NCBI GenBank assembly: GCA_009763385.1
Contig: CM019827.1
Span: 89,636,314-89,700,313 of the forward strand
Origin: Coix lacryma-jobi var. lacryma-jobi
Lineage: Eukaryota; Streptophyta; Magnoliopsida; Poales; Poaceae
DNA length: 64,000 nt
Reading direction: 5' to 3'
Every line of letters begins with the position of its first letter. The stretch's first letter is position 1. The notes beneath the pieces were generated by a model. It was not told the DNA's origin, did not search any database, and worked only from the letters and a program-made list of their open reading frames with translations. Of this stretch, positions 42,701-53,892 are shown one piece after another. A program made the translations under genes and the position numbers.

Positions 42701-44295
42701 GACTCGATCTCAAAAACTTGCTTTATTTATGGAACATCACTCCTTTGTTTCTCTTGTTGAGCCTACCATTGTAGATGAAGCTCTAGGTGATCCGGATTGG
42801 GTGAATGCCATGCATGAAGAACTAAACAACTTCACCCGCAACCAAGTTTGGACACTTGAAGAGCGACCAAAAGGCGCAAGAGTCATTGGAACAAAATGGG
42901 TGTTTAGGAACAAGCAAGATGATCAAGGCAAGGTTGTTAGAAACAAGGCAAGGCTAGTGGCAAAGGGGTTCTCTCAAGTTGAAGGTTTGGATTTTGGAGA
43001 GACCTTTGCACCGGTTGCAAGACTCGAAGCCATTCGTATCCTCCTTGCATATGCATCACATCATGACATTAAATTATATCAAATGGATGTGAAAAGTGCA
43101 TTTTTAAATGGCTTCATAAATGAACTAGTCTATGTTGATCAACCTCCCGGGTTTGAAGACCCTAGATATCCTAATCATGTTTATAGGTTGTCCAAGGCGC
43201 TATATGGGCTCAAGCAAGCCCCTAGAGCATGGTACGAGCGCCTCCGGGACTTCCTCATTGAGAAGGGCTTCACCATTGGGAGGTCGACACCACACTATTC
43301 ACCAAGAAGCTTGATGGAGAGATCTTCATTTGTCAAGTCTACGTTGATGATATCATCTTCGGGTCAACAAATGAAGCCTATTGCAAGGAATTTGGTGACT
43401 TGATGTCGAAGGAGTTCGAGATGTCCATGATTGGCGAGCTCACATTCTTCCTAGGCTTTCAAGTCAAGCAATTGAAGGAGGGGACTTTCATATCTCAAGA
43501 GAAGTATACAAAAGACCTCCTCAAGCGCTTCAACATGGATGATTGCAAGCCTATCAAGACTCCAATGCCAACAAATGGACATCTCGACCTAGATGTGGGA
43601 GGTAACCCGGTTGACCAAACTCTCTACCGTTCTATGATTGGTAGCTTGTTATATTTGACCGCATCTAGGCCCGACATCATGTTTAGTGTGTGCATGTGTG
43701 CTCGCTTTCAAGCCGATCCTAGGGAATCACATCTCATAGCGGTGAAGAGAATCCTTAGGTACCTAAAGCACACCCCAAGCATTGGCCTTGGTATCCCAAA
43801 GGAGCTAACTTCCAACTCGTTGGGTATTCGATTCGGATTACGCGGGTTGCAAAGTAGATAGAAAAAGCACATCCGAGGGTGCCATTTGCTTGGGAGATCA
43901 CTAGTGTCATGGAGTTCAAAGAAGCAAAATAGTGTGGCCTTGTCTACCGCCGAGGCGGAATACATAGCCGCGGGTGCTTGTTGTGCACAAATCCTTTACA
44001 TGAAGCAAACCCTTTTAGACTATGTGTAGTCCTAGAAAGGGTACCTTTGTTGTGTGACAATGAGAGCGCGGTTAAGCTTGCTAACAACCCGGTTCAACAC
44101 TCTCGCACAAAGCACATAGATATTCGCCATCACTTTCTTAGAGACCATGTTTCAAAGAAAGACATATCCTTAGAGGGAGTTAGAACCGAAGATCAATTGG
44201 CGGATATCTTCACAAAACCCCTAGATGAAAACACTCTTTGTAGATTGCGAAGTGAGCTTAATGTGCTTGATCTAAGTAACTTTGTCAAAAGGTGA
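42573..44295 (+). pseudogene. Element C pol: reverse transcriptase and RNase H
   Basis: A 276-codon open stretch covers most of RT: NQVWTLEERPKGARVIGTKWVFRNK, RNKARLVAKGFSQ, ETFAPVARLEAIRILLAYA, QMDVKSAFLNGFI and ALYGLKQAPRAWYERL. A one-base loss at about 43280 shifts the YVDD box (about 43345) out of frame. RT then continues with GELTFFLGFQVKQ and SLLYLTASRPDIMFSV (43400-43860). RNase H follows (STAEAEYIAAG, LLCDNESAVKLANNPVQHSRTKHIDIRHHFLRDHV, TEDQLADIFTKPLDENT). The stop is at 44293-44295. Motifs place it in the Sirevirus group. No polypurine tract or 3' LTR follows, because the inverted-repeat axis comes at once. Confidence 0.9.
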
Positions 44296-44390
44296 TCTTG
44301 TCTCAACAACAACATGTACAAAAAAACTACTAACAAAACTTTGAGGGTGTGGAGCGGCCGGCCCCCGCGTGCGCTGTCTTTTGCCCCCAG
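44281..44390. other. Asymmetric spacer at the axis of the giant inverted repeat
   Basis: These 110 bases are the only part of the 39-kb structure not mirrored. They include the last five codons of C pol, TCTCAACAACAACA (44301-44314), an A-rich run, and GCGGCCGGCC in a G/C-rich stretch (44354-44370). The 14-mer matches part of the common SMRTbell hairpin adapter as I remember it, but the second half of that adapter is not visible. No LTR or gene is present. Confidence 0.8.
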
Positions 44391-46010
44391 TTACTTGATC
44401 AAGCCCATTACGCTCACTTCGCAATCTACAAAGAGTGTTTCAATCTCGGGGTTTTTGTGGAAGATATCGCCCATTGATCTCGCTTCTAACTCCCTCTAAG
44501 GATTGTCTTCTTTGAAACATGGTCCTCTAAAAGTGATGGCGAATATCTATGTGCTTTGTGCGAGAGTGTTGAACCGGGTTGTTAGCAAGCTTAACCGCGC
44601 TCTCATTGTCACACAACAAAGTACCCTTTCTAGAACTACACCATAGTCTAAAAGGGTTTGTTTCATGTAAAGGATTTGTGCACAACAAGCACCCGCGGCT
44701 ATGTATTCCGCCTCGGCGGTAGACAAGGCCACACTATTTTGCTTTTCTTTGAACTCCATGAACTAGTGATCTCCCAAGCAATGGCACCCTCCGGATGTGC
44801 TTTTTCTATCTACTTTGCAACCCGCGTAATCCGAATCGGAATACCCAACGAGTTGGAAGTTAGCTCCTTTGGGATACCAAAGGCCAATGCTTGGGTGTGC
44901 TTTAGGTACCTAAGGATTCTCTTCACCGCTATGAGATGTGATTCCCTAGGATCGGCTTGAAAGCGAGCACACATGCACACACTAAAACATGATGTCGGGC
45001 CTAGATGCGGTCAAATATAACAAGCTACCAATCATAGAACGGTAGAGAGTTTGATCAACCGGGTTACCTCCCACATCTAGGTCGAGATGTCCAATTGTTG
45101 GCATTGGAGTCTTGATAGGCTTGCAATCATCCATGTTGAAGCGCTTGAGGAGGTCTTTTGTATACTTCTCTTGAGATATAAAAGTCCCCTCCTTCAATTG
45201 CTTGACTTGAAAGCCTAGGAAGAATGTGAGCTCGCCAATCATGGACATTTCGAACTCCTTCGACATCAAGTCACCAAATTCCTTGCAATAGGCTTCATTT
45301 GTTGACCCGAAGATGATATCATCAACGTAGACTTGACAAATGAAGATCTCTCCATCAAGCTTCTTGGTGAATAGTGTGGTGTCGACCTTCCCAATGGTGA
45401 AGCCCTTCTCAATGAGGAAGTCCCGGAGGCGCTCGTACCATGCTCTAGGGGCTTGCTTGAGCCCATATAGCGCCTTGGACAACCTATAAACATGATTAGG
45501 ATATCTAGGGTCTTCAACCCGGAGGTTGATCAACATAGACTAGTTCATTTATGAAGCCATTTAAAAATGCACTTTTCACATCCATTTGATATAATTTAAT
45601 GTCATGATGTGATGCATATGCAAGGAGGATACGAATGGCTTCGAGTCTTGCAACCGGTGCAAAGGTCTCTCCAAAATCCAAACCTTCAACTTGAGAGAAC
45701 CCCTTTGCCACTAGCCTTGCCTTGTTTCTAACAACCTTGCCTTGATCATCTTGCTTGTTCCTAAACACCCATTTGTTCCAATGACTCTTGCGCCTTTGGT
45801 CGCTCTTCAAGTGTCCAAACTTGGTTGCGGGTGAAGTTGTTTATTCTTCATGCATGGCATTCACCCAATCCGGATCACCTAGAGCTTCATCTACAATGGT
45901 AGGCTCAACAAGAGAACAAAGGAGTGATGTTCATAAATAAAGCAAGTTTTTGAGATCGAGTCATTACACCCCTTGTCGGACTCCCTATGATGAGATCTTG
46001 AGGATGAGCT
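44391..46010 (-). pseudogene. Element C pol, right arm: RT and RNase H
   Basis: Mirror copy of 42573-44280 on the minus strand. RT is split at about 45780 and 45520. The YVDD-containing stretch is intact here (CQVYVDDIIFGSTN at about 45320), whereas the left arm is frameshifted, and the frame runs on through SLLYLTASRPDIMF to 44982. RNase H (NSVALSTAEAEYIAAGACCAQILYMKQTLLDYGVVLERV, 44759-44620) is open, but its last part (44391-44560) is garbled next to the axis, with the FTKPL region frameshifted and the stop lost. Confidence 0.85.
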
Positions 46011-47588
46011 TGTAGTAGAGGAGTAGTCCTTTGATCAACCACTTGAGGGGCCGCTTGTGGAGCATCAACATCTTGAGCTTGTACCACCATTTGATCATGG
46101 GAGACATGAGTATCTTCAAATGGATCCCTCCCATCTTTGTCATCATCATGTGGTACATTGGATGAGGATGGCTTGTCAATGACTTGCACATCATCATCAT
46201 CATCTTTAGGCTTGATGGCTCCAACCGACATGTTCTTCATTGCTTCCCTCAATGGTTCATCACCTACATCATCAAGATTTTCATGCTCTCCTTGAGAGCC
46301 ATTAGATTCATCGAATTCCACATCATATGTTTCTTCTACCATCCCGGTGGCATGGTTGAATACTCGATATGCTTTGGACTTCAATGAGTAACCACCAACA
46401 AGAAAACCAATATCACATCGGCGTTGAACTTCCCTAGGTGTTGGCGCTTCTTGTAGATGTAGCATTTGCACCCAAACACTCTAAAGAATGATACATCCGG
46501 CTTCTTGTTGTTGAGTAGCTCATAGGGGGTCTTGCCAAGGAGACGATGGGGAACAACCGGTTTGATGCATAGCAAGCGGTGTTGATTGCTTCCGCCCAAA
46601 ATCTTTCCGGTGTAGTGTACTCATCTAACATTGTCCTTGCTAGGGTGATTAGAGTCCGGTTCTTCCTCTCAACTACCCCATTTTGTGTGGTGTGTAGGTT
46701 GCGGAGACTTCATGCTTGATCCACAACTTCATCACAATATTGCTCAATGTGGGTGTTGTCAAACTCTCTTCCATTGTCACTTCTTATCTTCTTGATCTTC
46801 AAGTCAAACTCATTTTGGGCTCTCTTGCAAACTTCTTGAATGAAGGGGTTGCTTCGGATTTGTCATGAAGAAAGAATACCCAAGTGTATCTAGAATAGTC
46901 ATCAACAATCACTAGCAATAGAGATTTCCACCCAAGCTAGCATATGTTGTTGGCCCAAATAGATCCATGTGAAGTAGCTCCAACTCTCTTGATGTTGATA
47001 CAAAGGCTTTGGTTGGATGAGTGTTTGCAACTTGCTTGCCGGCTTGACATGCACTACACAATTTGTCCTTCTCAAATTTGACATCCTTCAAGCCTCTAAC
47101 CAAATCCTTCTTCAATAGCTTGTTGAGAGTGTTCATTCCAACATGTGCCAATCTTCTATGCCATAGCCAACCAAGTGATTGCTTAGTGAACAAACATGTC
47201 TTCAAGTTGGCATCTTCGGAGGTGAAATCCACTAGATAGAGATTGTTGTATCTAAAGCCTTGAATATCACTTGTGTATCATCTTTCTTGGTCACAACCAC
47301 TTCCTTGTCGGTGAACAAACATTGAAAGCCAAGATCATAATTGCCCAACGGATAGCAAGTTGAAGCTCAATGATGCAACTAGAAGCACATTGGAGATGGT
47401 ATGATCATTTGATATAGCCACTTTGCCCAATCCCTTGACATTGCCCTTTGAGTTGTCACCACCAATGTAATCTTTTCTTGGTCATTGACATTCTCTTCTA
47501 GTGAGGTGAACATCCGGGGATCACCGGTCATATGTTGTGTGCAACCACTATCAATCACCCAATGAGATCCACCGGTCTTGTAGTTCAC
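45905..47588 (-). pseudogene. Element C pol, right arm: protease and integrase
   Basis: Mirror copy of 41083-42700. Protease (IDSGCTQHMTGD at about 47540), the pre-integrase and first integrase part (WLWHRRLAHVGMNTLNKLLKKDL to LLHMDLFGPT, 47232-46912), then interruptions near 46900 and 46690 in the integrase core. MLDEYTTPERFWAEAINTACYASN (46631-46560) is correct here but damaged in the left arm. The linker FDESNGSQGEHENLDDVGDEPLREA and acidic region (46471-45905) form one open stretch. Confidence 0.85.
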
Positions 47589-49967
47589 CTACCACACAAG
47601 AAATCAAGCTTGAGCTTTGGGACCCAAACTTGTTGAGGTCCCTTAACCTTCTCAACTAGTGACTTTGCAACCCAAATTTGCTTTGGCCTATTCTTTTTAG
47701 GAGGCCCCATGAACATGACTTTCACTTTGCCACTAGAATCTTGTCTAAGCATGTAGTGAGCATTGAAAGCAAAGGGCCTAGCATGCTTGGGCAAGGGTGT
47801 GGGCTTTGGCTCCAATCATGAGCAAAGTGTCCTTCCTTTCCACACTCATAGCATCTCCCAATCTTCTTCTTCTTTGGCTTTGTGATGCTCTTGCGTTGCT
47901 TCATCTTCTCTTCAAGAAAGCCAATGCCATTTCTATTGGTCTTCATACGGTGTTCATGAGAAGCTCACTTTGAAGACATTGACCCTTGGTGAAGTTCCTC
48001 AACGGTGGTGAGGTGCTCTTTCTCCTTCTTGAGCTTGTCATTCTCTTGTTGGAGTTCCAATTGAGATGGTGTCATTTGTAGTCCCTCTCCATCTTCAATC
48101 TCTTGTTCTCTTCTTTTAGCATGTCTAGCTCAAGTGTCATGCTATATCATCATCATGAGTTCAATGACAACTTGCTTTGTGGTTGCAAGCTTCTCTAGAT
48201 CAACCTTGAGCTTTGCATTCTCATTCTTGATCTTGACATAGTCATCATAGTGATCGCCTCAACCACTTCTTGCCCTTGCCACTAGCTCTTTGCTCATCAT
48301 GCTCACTAACCAAGTCCTCACAAGATGTTGCTATGTCACACTTAACAACAAGTTAGGAGCATCATGTGTCTCATGTGAAAGCATATCATAAGCAATGGTG
48401 AGTGTATCATATCTACTTTCACTTGAGTATATTGTTCTTAAGCAAAGCATAACTAGTGGTAAGATCACTATGCATCTTATCAAGTTTTTCATTTTTAGCT
48501 TTGAGCTCTTTGTTAGAGGACTTGAGCTCCTTGATGGAAGATGACATAGTAGCAAGTTCATTTTTCAACTCATCACTAGCATGTATAGCATTGTCATATT
48601 TTTCAACAAGAGCATCATTTTCACGAACAAGCTTTTCATTCTTAGCTCTAGTCTTTCTTATGATTTTAGTGTAGTCATTTAGCAATTCAACAAGTTCATC
48701 ATAAGAAGGAGCTTTGAACCTTCCATCACTATCATCATCACTAGAGTCATCATCACTTTGTACCTTCCGGTCACCTTTGCCATGAGGCATAGGTGTGAGA
48801 GGATGATGGCGGTGGTGGTGGTGGTGTAGAGGTCCCAATGACTAGAGCGGCCACCTTCTCCTTCTCATCATCACTATCTTCATTGGATGAGCCACAGGAG
48901 GAGTCAATGTCGTGAGCCAATCACCAACAATGTAAGCCTTGCCACCTTTCTTGTGGTATTGCTTCTTCTTCTTGCCATCCTTCTTGTAGGGCTTCTCATT
49001 CTTCTTCTCATCTTCGCTTGATGAGTCATCTTTCTTGCCCTTGTTCTTGTTCTTGTAGCTCTCTTTCTTGGGCTTGGGCATTGATGAGCAAGATGGCCAA
49101 GATCACCGCAATTGTAGCAATCCATTCGGAGATTGGCCTTCTCTTGCTACTTGTGAAGAACTTCTTCTTTCTTGAGTCAAAGTTGACTCCATTCTTGTGA
49201 AGCTTCTTCAACATCTTGGTGGTCTTCTTCACCATGAGAGCAATGTTGGAATCATCTCTTCATCATCCTTGTGCTCTCATGATGCACCTCAATAGCCTTG
49301 GACTTGCCCTTCTTGTCATGGCTTGCTTTGAAGGCAAGTCCTTCTTCTTGTCGGTGGAGAGCCACCACTTGGTGTGATGTGCATGTACATCTCATGAGCA
49401 TTGATCTTCCCCAATACTTGTGTTGGTGTGGATGTGGAAAGATCACCTTGATGTAGCACCGTCACAATGTCCATATTGTCAATGGGAAGGACACATAGAA
49501 TCTTCTCACAACATCGGATGGTTGCATTTGTGTGAGGCCAAGACCATTGAGCTCCTCTACAAGAACATTCAAGCGTGAGTACATTTCATTTGCATTTTCA
49601 TGAGCAAGCATTTCAAAGAGTTCATCTTTTGCATAACCAAATGATACGCTCCTCACGCTCACTCTTGGTTCCCTCATGGAGCGCACAAATGTTTTCCCAT
49701 AGATCATGGGCATTTTTGTGGTCCGAACGCGATTGAACACATCTTTGCAAATGCCTCTAAAGATGATGTTTTTGGCTTTTGCATTCCATTTCTCATTTTC
49801 CTCCTCATTAGGAGTAAGGCTCGTGCCTTCCTTGGGCTTGGCAAAGCCGGTGATCAGCGGCATCGCGGCATTTAACATCAACCGCTTCTAGGTACGACTC
49901 CATACGGATTTTCCAATATGGAAAGTATCTCCCTCGAACATGGGCGGTGGTCCATCACCCCGGACAT
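47585..49967 (-). pseudogene. Element C gag, right arm
   Basis: Mirror copy of 38700-41080. The start ATG is at 49965-49967. The N-terminal part is frameshifted near 49880 and 49700; the middle (YAKDELFEMLAHENANEMYSRLNVLVEELNGLGLTQ) is open here but not in the left arm. The first knuckle is at about 49110 (frameshifted after it). The coiled coil (YDELVELLNDYTKIIRKTRAKNEKLVRENDALVEKYDNAI, 48838-48419) is intact as 139 codons, against many single-base losses in the left arm. The second knuckle CYECGKEGHFAHD (about 47850) has lost its last Cys through a small deletion. Confidence 0.85.
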
Positions 49968-50005
49968 CTTAACTCTAGGCGGTTAAGCCTAAATCGAGAG
50001 CACGA

Positions 50006-50018
50006 GGCTCTGATACCA
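50006..50018 (-). promoter_or_regulatory. Primer-binding site of element C, right arm
   Basis: The minus strand reads TGGTATCAGAGCC, the canonical copia primer site, mirroring 38649-38661, which has one G for A. Confidence 0.8.
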
Positions 50019-50732
50019 TTGAAAGGATCAAGATGCCCAAGAGGGGGGTGAATTGGGCTTTTCTAAAACTTCTTTCAAGAATTAAACCTATCAAGCCCAA
50101 TTAAACCCCTAGTGCCTAGAAGTGTGTTTCTCTTTTCTCTACCACACAAAAGATCAAGACTAAGCCACTCTAACTCTAGCAAAGCAATTCAATATAGAAT
50201 GAACAACATAGTAATGCGGAATTGAATTGCTTGAATGTAAATGCGAAAGTAAGAGAGTAGAGATGACTCGACGATCTTTTTGCCGAGGTATCGAGGTGTC
50301 GGCACACCCCTTAGTCCTCGTTGGAGCACCCGCGCAAGGGTATCGCTCCCCCTTGATCCGCCCAAGGATCAAGTGCTCACTACGAGCTGATTCTTCGCCA
50401 CTCCGCCCGGTGAATCGCTCGCTACCAGTCACAACATGGCTTGGGTCATCCACAAAGCCTCCGGATGATCACCAAGCTCTCCGATCGCCACCAAGCCGTC
50501 TAGGTGATGCCGATCACCAAGAGTAACAAGCTAGAACTCTCACTTGACCAAGACAAGGCCAAAGAGATGGATGGATGCACACTTGCTACTCAATTCTCAC
50601 TAGGAGGTGTCTAATTCTCACAATTAGCAAATCACTCAACCTCACTAGGGCTCTTGCACTCACTCACACTCACAAGGTGTTTCTCAGCTGATGGAAGTGG
50701 CAAGAACACTCAAATGGATGGAGGGAAGGAAG

Positions 50733-50740
50733 TATATATA
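50733..50740 (-). promoter_or_regulatory. TATA box of element C LTR, right arm
   Basis: TATATATA mirrored from 37925-37932, with the same GGGGGAG upstream context on the minus strand. Confidence 0.6.
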
Positions 50741-50789
50741 CTCCCCCAACCGGCCATCCAAAAACAGGGCAAAACTGGGTTTCTGCGGG

Positions 50790-51135
50790 GGCATCGGACG
50801 CTCCGATGCCTAGCATCGGACGCTCCGATGACCTCGACCAACGGTCGACTGTACTATTTGTCAGACATGATTATGGAGCATCGACGCTGGGGAGCTTCCG
50901 ATGCCCTTGCATCGGATGCGTCCGATGCCAAAAGGACCTCTCTGGAACCTCTCTGCATGGCCATCGGACGCTGGCCCTCAGCGTCCGATGCCAGCGTCCG
51001 ATGCCCCCCACAGTTCACTCCCAAGTGAACAGTGACATCGGACGATCCGATGTGGCACACATCGGAGCCTCCGATGCCACGCACCAGACCAAACCCTAGG
51101 TCGGTGTGGCATCGGAGCCTCCGATGCCCACTGAT
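50790..51135. repeat. CATCGGAC..GTCCGATG dyad array, right arm
   Basis: Mirror of 37541-37876. Perfect or near-perfect stems occur at about 50791-50811, 50962-50990, 51035-51053, 51060-51078 and 51108-51128. One CpG in the 20-bp palindrome has become TpG here (about 50918), and the CCCC-loop stem has lost and changed bases. Confidence 0.8.
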
Positions 51136-51580
51136 CCAGCATCCGATGCCATACCAAGGGCAAGATCAACTCGGATCGCGACGCGGTCTTAACGACTTTT
51201 GTTCCTCTTGACATAAGGCATCTCTCTGAGCTACCTAGGGCTATGAAATAACAAGTGTGCACCACACCTACCTCAATAGACTCATCTAGGTCAAGCTACT
51301 GATTCACACCCCTCTTTATAGTACGACCAAAGGAAAAAACAAGACCTAAGACTACCTAAGTGTCCTCCAACACCATGTGACACTTAGCCTAGCCTACCAC
51401 CGTCTTCGTCTTCCGTCCTTTGAAAACTGAAATGATTTCCATCGCCAGGGGACATGAACTCCATATGCCCGTATCGTCGCCATTACCGTGACCTAACTTA
51501 TCCCTGTTTCTGCAAAACACACGTTAGTCACAGTAATCTTGTGTTTCATCCAATCACCGAAACCCACTAGGGGCCAAGAT

Positions 51581-52620
51581 GCGTTCAGGGGGTATCCACT
51601 AAAGATAAAATGCATGAAATGCACAATGCAATAGCTTTCAAGTGTATAGCAACAAATGATAAGATGCTCGAAAGGGTGCTGCCTGAAACTTTACAAACCA
51701 ATACAAATGCTAGCAAGGCCAAACTGATCAAATGAAACGAAAATATGAACAATTGAGCATATGAGCAGTTTAAGCCATTTAAAAAGGAGTTCACCACTAA
51801 AATAGCACTTAGCATGATAGACAGAAATCGAGCAAGTGCTAACTCAAGTATAAAAGGTGAACTACCCCTAGCAAAGTTCAATCATCATGCAATAGAGTGA
51901 AGCATAGACTTGTGTTATTTTCAATATTTTATCAGAATTTGCAGCGGTATTAACACAAGTTCAAATTAAAAGCATGGATTGTGAGAGGTTGAAAACATGG
52001 TCATTGCCTAACTTTTCAACCGGGCTAAGCCTATGCAACAAAAGCAATTAGAAGCTTAAAGCACCGGTTTCGGTCTTACACACACGGCTCAAGTTTAACT
52101 CAAATGTGCATGAGAAACAGTCTCGATACCGTGAGGTGCTGACACATCAATCCCATCTCGATCTTTTCATTTCACTTAGAATTGGATCAAATTTTAAGCA
52201 CAAGGTAAATATGAACAATCCAAGCAAGTGAATGACTTAGTGCAAGAGACATAGCAACCTAGCATACAAAAGATAGTACAAGTGATCTCAACACATCCTA
52301 CCCATCTAGTTGCCAATCTCAATTGTGAACAAATTAAAAGTTTCATAGTTGATTAGTCAAGTTCACCATTTGCAAAAAAGCTTAGCTCATAACATGTATC
52401 AAGTGATCAAAAAGAGCTTAAGCTACAAGCATCATCATGAATAAACAGGGCATCCAAAAAGAGCATAATCTCATTCTCATTACTATATTCATGAAGCTCT
52501 AAAGATGCAAGATGTACATGATGAAATGCATGCAAAAGCTAGTCTATCAAAACAACAAAACAAAACTAAAAAAAGGCAAAAACCAAAACAAAGGGTATCG
52601 GAGAAGCCCAACTAAGATAC
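51581..52620 (-). other. Element B 3' region, right arm
   Basis: Mirror of 36026-37090. Non-coding, A-rich on the plus strand. It contains the stretches homologous to element A's 3' region. No LTR is present before element C. Confidence 0.65.
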
Positions 52621-53105
52621 AACAAGCAAAATGCTTCCCCAACTAAATGGGAAACACGCACCAAAGACACAAATAAAGAGCCATGAAATGCTCAAGCGAC
52701 AGCCAGCAAAAATCCACATCGGAAAGACCACACAGCAGAAAGAGGTCGAAGAAGAAGAGTACCAAAACCCGGACTCAGAAGTGTGTCGGAGGTACCTCAT
52801 GAAGCTCATGACCGCCTGCTGGTGTGATACCCGAGGGGACGCGTGAATCTGCTGAAATCTTCAGGGCACCTGCCTCGCCAAGTCGTCTCCCCCTCGTCTG
52901 ATGCTGTCGCTCCCACAAGTGCAGCTAGTGCTCGCTGGAGAGCTGCTCGAACGGAACCCCAAGTCGTGGAAGAAGTGGGATCGGGTCCGTGAGTCAAAAT
53001 GCTCTCTCCAGGCTCTTGTTCTCCTGCACACTCAAAGGCAGAAGAAACACAAGGCATTGTCTCGTCTAGTGTGACCTCAAGGTCTCCACGAAAACGGTTA
53101 GTCAC
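52621..53105 (-). pseudogene. Element B pol relic, right arm
   Basis: Mirror of 35561-36025. RNase H fragment FMRYLRHTSESGFWYSSSS (52803-52747) and integrase-RT linker VTLDETMPCVSSAFECAGEQEPGESI (53075-53000), fused by the same large deletion. Presence in both arms shows that the deletion predates the inverted repeat. Confidence 0.75.
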
Positions 53106-53892
53106 ATAATAAGCATAAGGTGAACTGTCAACAAAAAGAGGCCTAGCTATGAATGATACCGCAAAGAGATCTGAACTCAAACTAGTCAAGACTACCATGC
53201 AACAGGATAAAGCACTATGGAGCAAAATGCAACCTAGAGACATATCAACCAAAAGATAATGGTAGCAATAGATCCAAAGCATGTAACATGATAAAATTGT
53301 GGAAAGGCTAGTGCTCAAACTAATCATATCAACAGGATACATGTAGCTACACAAAAATTAGCACCTGAAAAATGACACCTAATGAACATCATACCTCTAC
53401 AAGTAAAGCTCATGGAGAAATATGGTAAAACATGGCACAATGTTCATGAGGATCAAAAACTAGCAAGAAAAGTGGATTCCACCAAAGTTGTGCACAAAGC
53501 TAGCATGACATGATATACAAGAGATAGCACATGCTAGACTAAATGAAACATGACACAAAGAAAAATGTACATGCAAGGACTATACAAGTGAGCACATGAA
53601 GAACCATCTCATACCACAAGACATAAATCATGGATGTACAGGGTATGAGTGTATAAGAAAGCTCACCAGATAACAAAAGCCTCTTTGGAGGCAAATCTAA
53701 GCGGGTGTAGAGAACCATCAAATCTAGATCACATCTAAAAGATCAAGCTCCATCAGGCGCATGTTCTCCACCCCGCGTCCTCATATCTACACACAAGAGG
53801 ACAAAATAACCCGAGTCTTGGATCCCGAAGGTTTAGCAAGCATATACTTGGGAACCCAAGCCTTGGTCACAAAACTCAACTTATCTTGTCGG
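53106..53892 (-). other. Element B internal non-coding stretch, right arm
   Basis: Mirror of 34714-35560. A-rich on the plus strand, with no convincing ORF. Positions 53200-53700 carry repeated ATGATA/CATGC-like simple motifs but no clear tandem unit. Confidence 0.6.

Larger units (their letters stand above)
24671..44280 (+). repeat. Left arm of giant inverted repeat
   Basis: Every feature between these coordinates recurs in reverse order and orientation at 44391-64000. Matching landmarks sum to about 88671: 24671 with 64000, A pol stop 24866 with 63804, A/B junction 30173 with 58503, and the turning point 44280 with 44391. The window end truncates the comparison, so the arm may reach further left. 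Identity is very high, with scattered one-base indels. Confidence 0.9.
50020..51580 (-). repeat. Element C 5' LTR, right arm
   Basis: Mirror copy of 37091-38646, with LTR end TGAAAGG (plus strand) at 50020 and the inferred start near 51580. The TATA box is at 50733-50740 and the dyad array at about 50790-51135. Several dyads are perfect in one arm and broken in the other, for example GCATCGGACGC at about 50813 (good here) and the long stem at about 50878-50905 (broken here). Confidence 0.75.

Noticed and set aside
44354..44370. GCGGCCGGCC near the axis as a cloning-vector or linker scar
   Set aside because: It resembles rare-cutter sites used in linkers, but no adjoining vector sequence is recognisable. 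It is left as part of the unexplained spacer.
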